From contig DUUG01000077.1 in NCBI GenBank assembly GCA_012841675.1, positions 1 to 10,446 on the forward strand: DNA of 10,446 nt, in the 5' to 3' direction. Under the pieces are notes generated by a model. The model was not told the origin of the DNA and searched no databases. It was given only the letters and a program-made list of their open reading frames with translations. Positions 6,490 through 10,446 of this stretch are shown in pieces. The number at the start of each line of letters is the position of its first letter. The stretch's first letter is position 1. Source of the stretch: Clostridiales bacterium (lineage in GTDB: Bacteria; Bacillota; Clostridia; Oscillospirales; QAMX01). The translations under genes were made by a program, and so were the position numbers.

Positions 6490-7116
6490 TCAAAGTTGAA
6501 ACTGTTCACGTACATAAAAATTAAACAACTTTAAATATTCAATAGCAACATGCTTGGCATCTTCACGATTTTTCCACCAATGCTCAGCATCAAAACTATC
6601 ATATCTACTCGGGCTTGACGTTACAAGAACATCTCGCTCTAAACCATCTAGAGCCTTTGTAAATATATTCTTTGCTCTCGCGGAATGATATTTTGATGTT
6701 ACAAGAATCATTGAATTTATATCTTTATTATCTCTTAAGTACCCCCTAACAATAATTGCTTCGTCTTGTGTACTTTTAGCATTTCCATGGAGGATTATGA
6801 TATCGTCATTTGGTACCCCCAGTGAATTAGCTGCTGTTTTGCTAAGTTCAGCATCCTTGGGAATTTGAACACCTTTGCTCAAAAGGACATCATAACCGAC
6901 CATATGACTATCCACCATAGTAATTTGCTCAGCAAATCCTTCTTGGTATAACACAACTGCTTCTAATAGCCTATCCGGTACACTTCCCATAAGAACAACA
7001 ATTATATCACTTTCAACAAGATTATCTTCCACAATCAACCAATGCCCTAATCTTGGAAATATTAAAACGCTGAGTATCATCAATATGACTATTATAGATA
7101 TTATAAGCATAAACAT
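6490..7116 (-). CDS. YdcF/SanA-like DUF218 protein, membrane-anchored
   Basis: A 208-residue protein with one N-terminal membrane segment (about 2-21) and a DUF218 domain, the family of E. coli YdcF, SanA and ElyC, associated with envelope integrity and cell-wall or polysaccharide metabolism though the reaction is not settled. Domain markers are SDIIVVLMGSVPDRLLEAV, the LHGNAKSTQDEA segment (equivalent of the family's S-x-x-T-x-E-x-A) and LVTSKYHSARA. AAGGA lies 6 bases before the ATG. It stands behind an unassigned stretch and a wecB fragment rather than tightly in an operon. A role in surface-polymer biology is inferred from family and location. Confidence 0.8.
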   Translation of the reverse strand: MFMLIISIIVILMILSVLIFPRLGHWLIVEDNLVESDIIVVLMGSVPDRLLEAVVLYQEGFAEQITMVDSHMVGYDVLLSKGVQIPKDAELSKTAANSLGVPNDDIIILHGNAKSTQDEAIIVRGYLRDNKDINSMILVTSKYHSARAKNIFTKALDGLERDVLVTSSPSRYDSFDAEHWWKNREDAKHVAIEYLKLFNFYVREQFQL

Positions 7117-7325
7117 CTCTATTCCTTATATATCTTTTAATCCGGCCAGGCATGGCGATTTCAGCTCACCTATGAAGACCCCGGATGTTCAGCAACTTCC
7201 TTCTCATTGAGTTTAACTTTTAGCCATAATTAAAGGTGACTCTAATCATCCAATCAGAGAAGGCGGCTCTGAAACGACGGAATACTCACTCCTGCCCAGT
7301 CAAGTTCAGGATGCGTATAATCACG
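7117..7325. other. Unassigned intergenic stretch, probable recombination scar
   Basis: No intact gene, RNA or clear promoter is seen between the wecB fragment and the YdcF gene. On the minus strand the frame continuing from the wecB fragment reads RDYTHPELDWAGVSIPSFQS before a stop; this does not continue WecB and could be debris of another gene. HPELDWAGV faintly recalls IS21-type transposases, but this is too short to claim. The stretch is somewhat richer in G/C than its neighbours. Confidence 0.4.
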
Positions 7326-7447
7326 CTGTGCTGTTACACATACAACTATTTCCAGTTCTTTTTTTATTTCCTTAACTTAACCAAAACCAAAGGGCATATT
7401 TTTATTGTCTTTGGTCTAATGCCAAACACGGTCATTATCTTTTTCAT
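7326..7447 (-). pseudogene. wecB: Truncated, frameshifted 5' fragment of UDP-GlcNAc 2-epimerase gene
   Basis: The minus strand from the ATG at 7447 reads MKKIMTVFGIRPKTIKICPL, recognisably the N terminus of WecB/MnaA (family pattern VFGTRPEAIKMAP). After about 27 codons it hits a TAA, but the neighbouring frame continues the family sequence as EIKKELEIVVCVTAQ, ending where VTAQH is expected. So there is a frameshift in an A-rich run, and about nine tenths of the roughly 370-residue enzyme is missing. Conserved Thr, Glu and Ala of GTRPEA are replaced by Ile, Lys and Thr, consistent with decay. The fragment begins 12 bases after the WecC-type dehydrogenase stop, the natural operon partner. It cannot give active enzyme. 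Confidence 0.8.
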
Positions 7448-7459
7448 GGTAAGTATAGT

Positions 7460-8674
7460 TTATAAATGGTACAAATGATTAAGATTGTGAGCAATGTTTC
7501 TTGTATCTAAAACAATTTTATCATTCAAAATATAAGAATTATTTTTTATTTCATCGTGTCCTATCATTATAACCACAAAGTCACACCTATTAACAAACTC
7601 GTGCATATCAAATACTTGTCCATCAACCATCTTTGTTTTAACATATGGATCATAAACACAGAAATGATCCTTCTGTTCTTTATACAATGAAAGTAATTGC
7701 AGAGTAGGACTTTCTCTGACATCATTTATATTTTCCTTATAAGTTAGCCCATATAATCCTACTTTTTCGTAGCTAACAACTCCATTTTCCTTCATTAAGT
7801 CTTCTATCCTATGTGCAACAATAGACGGCATGTTATCATTTACTTCTCTTGCGACTCTAATAAGTTTTGCCTTTTCCTTGTATCTACCTACCAAGAACCA
7901 AGGGTCTACCGCAATACAATGGCCACCTACGCCTGGACCCGGTGAAAGAATAGAGACCCTCGGATGTTTATTTGCAATCCTGATAACCTCATAAACATCC
8001 ATTCCACCATCTCTACAAATTGTTGCCAACTCATTTGCAAAAGCAATATTGATATCGCGATATGTATTCTCTATCACTTTGGTCATCTCAGCTGTTTTAA
8101 TATCAGTGACTATGATTTCTCCTCTACAAAAGCTAGAATATAACGCCTTTAAATGCCTTCCGGTTTCCTCATCGTCAACTCCTATAGTTCTAGAATTGTT
8201 GTTAAGCTCATATAACATCTGACCCGGAAGGATTCTCTCGGGTGCATGGGCTATATGTATTGTTTTTCCACTTGATTCAATTATCGGTCGTACAAATTGC
8301 TCTATTGTGCCTGGAGCCACCGTTGACTCTATAACTACAGTTGCATCGTTAGAGCACACTTCTAATATCTGCTTTACAGCTTTTACAATGTATGACTCAT
8401 CAATTAGTTTCGTCTCGGGATTAAAAGGTGTAGGGACGGCAACAACATAATTTCTCATCTTCTTATATTCCGATGAAAACTCTATATTGTTCTTTTTTGC
8501 CGCTAAAAACAAGTCGTTCATTCCTGTTTCATCAAAAGGCAGCTCTCCTTTATTTAGCATCTCCACAACATCTGCTTTACAATCTGTTCCTATAACTCTT
8601 ACTCCGGAGCTTGCAAACATCAATGCAGTGGGCAAACCAATATAACCTAATCCTATTACATTTACTTCATCCAT
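7460..8674 (-). CDS. wecC: UDP-N-acetyl-D-mannosamine dehydrogenase (WecC-like nucleotide-sugar dehydrogenase)
   Basis: Predicted to oxidise UDP-ManNAc twice with NAD to UDP-ManNAc uronate, an acidic precursor for surface polysaccharides. I start it at 8674 (404 residues) because GAGGG lies 9 bases upstream; the ATG three codons earlier abuts that site. The Rossmann motif GLGYIG is at 8-13. HAPERILPGQ (about 143-152) and the catalytic-cysteine segment PGPGVGGHCIAVDPWF (Cys about 253) are in the WecC form rather than the UDP-glucose dehydrogenase form. EMTKVIENTYRDINIAFANE carries the conserved Lys and Asn. A third UDP-binding domain ends the protein, so it looks complete. Its partner wecB next door is broken, so UDP-ManNAc must come from elsewhere, or the exact substrate is a related UDP-sugar. 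Confidence 0.88.
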   Translation of the reverse strand: MDEVNVIGLGYIGLPTALMFASSGVRVIGTDCKADVVEMLNKGELPFDETGMNDLFLAAKKNNIEFSSEYKKMRNYVVAVPTPFNPETKLIDESYIVKAVKQILEVCSNDATVVIESTVAPGTIEQFVRPIIESSGKTIHIAHAPERILPGQMLYELNNNSRTIGVDDEETGRHLKALYSSFCRGEIIVTDIKTAEMTKVIENTYRDINIAFANELATICRDGGMDVYEVIRIANKHPRVSILSPGPGVGGHCIAVDPWFLVGRYKEKAKLIRVAREVNDNMPSIVAHRIEDLMKENGVVSYEKVGLYGLTYKENINDVRESPTLQLLSLYKEQKDHFCVYDPYVKTKMVDGQVFDMHEFVNRCDFVVIMIGHDEIKNNSYILNDKIVLDTRNIAHNLNHLYHL

Positions 8675-8732
8675 AACTATCATCCCTCACAACAATAATT
8701 CTATTTTCTTCAAACACGTAAAACTGAAGCAG

Positions 8733-9653
8733 TTAAATGATATTGTAAACTTTCTTCATCCATTCAACATTTCGACGTATTCCTTCATCGACATCAACTG
8801 TTGTTTTCATATCTAAATCCCTAACGGCTTTTGAGTTGTCAACCTTCTTATCAAGTGTTGTCTGCGGTTCATGATCCTTATAAACCACCAAATCTTCACT
8901 TTTTTCGGTATGCTTTAATACTAAATCCGAAAGTGTTTTTATATCATAATACTCAGCAGATGCTATATTATACACTTCCCCGGCCTTAAAATTAGTGCAG
9001 ATGTTTGAAAGTGCATAAACACAATCATCGATGTACGTATTCGTACGATGATGACCGGTATATACTGTAATTGGCATGTTGTTCAGAATTCTATAGGTAA
9101 ACATACAAATCACACTACGATAAGGGCTGTACCATTCTCCCGGTCCGTATGTGTTGAAAAGCCTTACTGTAACGGTTTCTGTTCCATGCATCAGTCGCGA
9201 GTTGTTAATCTGAAGCTCATTAGCCCATTTCGAAATAGCATAATCATTCATCTGTTTAATAGGAATCGTATCCATTACATCCTCTCGCATGACACCTTCA
9301 TAGTCCCCATATACCTCCGAACTCGAAAAATGTATAAGCTTAAATCCTAGTTTTTCTTGAAATCGAATGATATTTTTTAATCCAATAACATTTGATTTCC
9401 ATACTTTTTCATAATAATCCTCACCATTCCATCTTCCAAATTCCGCCGCAAGATTATATACATAATCAATATCTCCCGTATCACAAAAAATCCTTTCTAA
9501 CTGACGATATTCTCCTATGTCGCATCTAATATACTGAGGGTGATGATTGTGTGATAAATCACAAACCCATACCTCATTTCCCCTTTTTCGAAGTTCCTCA
9601 ACCAGCGGCGTTCCAACAATACCTAATCCACCAGTAACCAGTACCTTGCTCAT
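8733..9653 (-). CDS. NAD-dependent epimerase/dehydratase, extended SDR family
   Basis: A 306-residue nucleotide-sugar modifying enzyme. The NAD-binding motif TGGLGIVG has G8, G11 and G14, with D32 at the end of strand 2 favouring NAD over NADP. FSSSEVYGD (109-117) and the catalytic Y138/K142 pair (DYAISK) are in place, followed by RLFNTYGPGEW, the usual substrate-side motif. These mark an extended SDR of the UDP-glucose 4-epimerase, dTDP-glucose dehydratase and UDP-xylose synthase group; which sugar it handles is not readable. AGAGGAGA precedes the ATG. It follows the TIM-barrel gene by 24 bases and precedes wecC by 58, so the three likely form one transcript for sugar precursors. Confidence 0.88.
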   Translation of the reverse strand: MSKVLVTGGLGIVGTPLVEELRKRGNEVWVCDLSHNHHPQYIRCDIGEYRQLERIFCDTGDIDYVYNLAAEFGRWNGEDYYEKVWKSNVIGLKNIIRFQEKLGFKLIHFSSSEVYGDYEGVMREDVMDTIPIKQMNDYAISKWANELQINNSRLMHGTETVTVRLFNTYGPGEWYSPYRSVICMFTYRILNNMPITVYTGHHRTNTYIDDCVYALSNICTNFKAGEVYNIASAEYYDIKTLSDLVLKHTEKSEDLVVYKDHEPQTTLDKKVDNSKAVRDLDMKTTVDVDEGIRRNVEWMKKVYNII

Positions 9654-9677
9654 AATAATCTCCTCTCTGTTTTTCTG

Positions 9678-10446
9678 CTATTTAATATTTCCTTTTGGCG
9701 ATTGAACTGCCTCAGGATAATATGAGTCAAGCATCCTCTTTACCAGAGAAACCTGCTTTGCTCTCTTTTTCGCATCGTCAGTTGTTGAATCCCAACTATG
9801 CGATTGCGCAACCGAACCGCCGGTTTTTAGATATATAGGCGCTGCAATACGCACCATCTCCGGTACTTCATAATGACGAATAAAGCCACCTGTTGAAGCC
9901 GGGTTTTCTGTATGAATATCGATTGGAATTTTGATTGCCTGGCGCATTGCGACCAACATCTGAAGTTGGATATCACGAATCGGATTAATCGAGTCGGCGC
10001 CAATCATCTCAAGCAGTTTTGCCGAGCAAGGATTGCCGTGACCGGCATGCGCGGATACTTTAAATTTACAATTTCTAGGTATATGCCCAGCTTTTCTCAT
10101 CTCATTCAATAACCAAAGGCAACCCTCGTCATATACAAGAAATGATCTGCATCCGAAAGCTACCGCACGCTTAACATCCTCTACTGCTCTAACCACCTGT
10201 TCCTGTCCGCGAAGTCTATAACCCATACGAACACCCTCCGGTGTGTTAACTGATGCGCTGGTATCCGTTGTGGCGCGGGGACCGATAGCAAGTACAAGAT
10301 CTGTTTGGGCTTCTTTTGCGAGTCGAACCATTTCTATAATTTCGTTATCCGTAAGCATCATTATACCTTTGGTTTGTGTGATACGATGCAAATGGATTTC
10401 ATATTTATCCATTGTTTCAAGCAAAGCTTCCATGACCTTAGGCCCC
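9678..10446 (-). CDS. TIM-barrel-like enzyme of unknown specificity, possibly U32 peptidase-like (5' truncated)
   Basis: The reading frame is open to the right edge, reading GPKV before the first Met at 10433, so the true start is probably outside. Alternating strand-helix segments suggest a TIM barrel: DLVLAIGPRA, CRSFLVYDEG, CKFKVSAHAGHGNP, ADSINPI, PIDIHTENP and IAAPIYLKTGGS. The HAGHGNP and DIHTENP turns and KTGGS look like catalytic or phosphate/metal-binding loops. I cannot place it firmly. A U32-peptidase-like protein is one possibility; an aldolase- or mutase-type barrel is another. It precedes the SDR gene by 24 bases and so is likely co-transcribed with the nucleotide-sugar genes. 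Confidence 0.6.
   Translation of the reverse strand, partial: GPKVMEALLETMDKYEIHLHRITQTKGIMMLTDNEIIEMVRLAKEAQTDLVLAIGPRATTDTSASVNTPEGVRMGYRLRGQEQVVRAVEDVKRAVAFGCRSFLVYDEGCLWLLNEMRKAGHIPRNCKFKVSAHAGHGNPCSAKLLEMIGADSINPIRDIQLQMLVAMRQAIKIPIDIHTENPASTGGFIRHYEVPEMVRIAAPIYLKTGGSVAQSHSWDSTTDDAKKRAKQVSLVKRMLDSYYPEAVQSPKGNIK

Noticed and set aside
6258..6515. 85-codon minus-strand ORF between the YdcF and lyase genes
   Set aside because: It has no convincing ribosome site, overlaps the YdcF gene end, and the better protein-like reading of the same bases lies in the other two frames, one ending in the ATGA overlap. It could be real only if homologues are found.
7386..7415. ACCAAAG/CTTTGGT inverted repeat as a terminator after wecC
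   Set aside because: The arms fall inside recognisable wecB coding sequence, the stem is A/T-rich with a 16-base loop, and there is no proper T-run on the minus strand.
8722..8734. AACTG/CAGTT hairpin at the end of the SDR gene
   Set aside because: A five-pair stem with a three-base loop and no T-run is too weak for a terminator, and the next gene follows closely in the same direction.

Overview
The window reads almost entirely on the minus strand. It joins two regions of different character. Positions 1 to about 3313 are visibly G/C-rich and hold tidy backbone genes: a CadC/SmtB-type metal sensor with the start of a heavy-metal P-type ATPase, and a Wzz-like protein, BY-kinase, PHP phosphatase trio that controls polysaccharide export. 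Positions from about 3681 to the right edge are A/T-richer and hold nucleotide-sugar and unusual organic-acid genes. A separate Wzz-type protein, a soluble CpsD/CapB kinase and a CpsB/YwqE-type phosphatase is the usual Bacillota (Firmicutes) arrangement. A Bacillota host is therefore likely; I cannot name the genus.

Layout in transcription order, from right to left. A 5'-truncated TIM-barrel-like protein enters from the right edge. It is followed by an extended SDR epimerase/dehydratase, a WecC-type UDP-ManNAc dehydrogenase, a broken N-terminal piece of wecB (UDP-GlcNAc 2-epimerase), an unassigned stretch, a YdcF/DUF218 membrane-anchored protein and a decayed gene remnant. Next is a tight three-gene cassette: a CitE-like HpcH/HpaI lyase, then class I fumarase beta and alpha subunits. 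A C-terminal remnant of another gene follows, in the same frame as the fumarase. A promoter then starts the wzz, cpsD, cpsB operon. Last comes a cadmium/zinc-type promoter with a clear operator, cadC and cadA; cadA runs off the left edge.

How they may work together: the wzz/kinase/phosphatase operon would set chain length and export of a capsule or exopolysaccharide. The SDR and WecC would make nucleotide sugars for it. The lyase plus two-subunit Fe-S hydratase is not a standard polysaccharide module. It is the best candidate here for something undescribed: either synthesis of an unusual hydroxy/keto acid or acidic substituent for the polymer, or a small organic-acid pathway that landed in the locus. 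Three gene fragments (3519-3680, 6190-6411, 7326-7447) flank these units, so the locus looks like a mosaic assembled by recombination, in which the route to ManNAc uronate has lost its epimerase.
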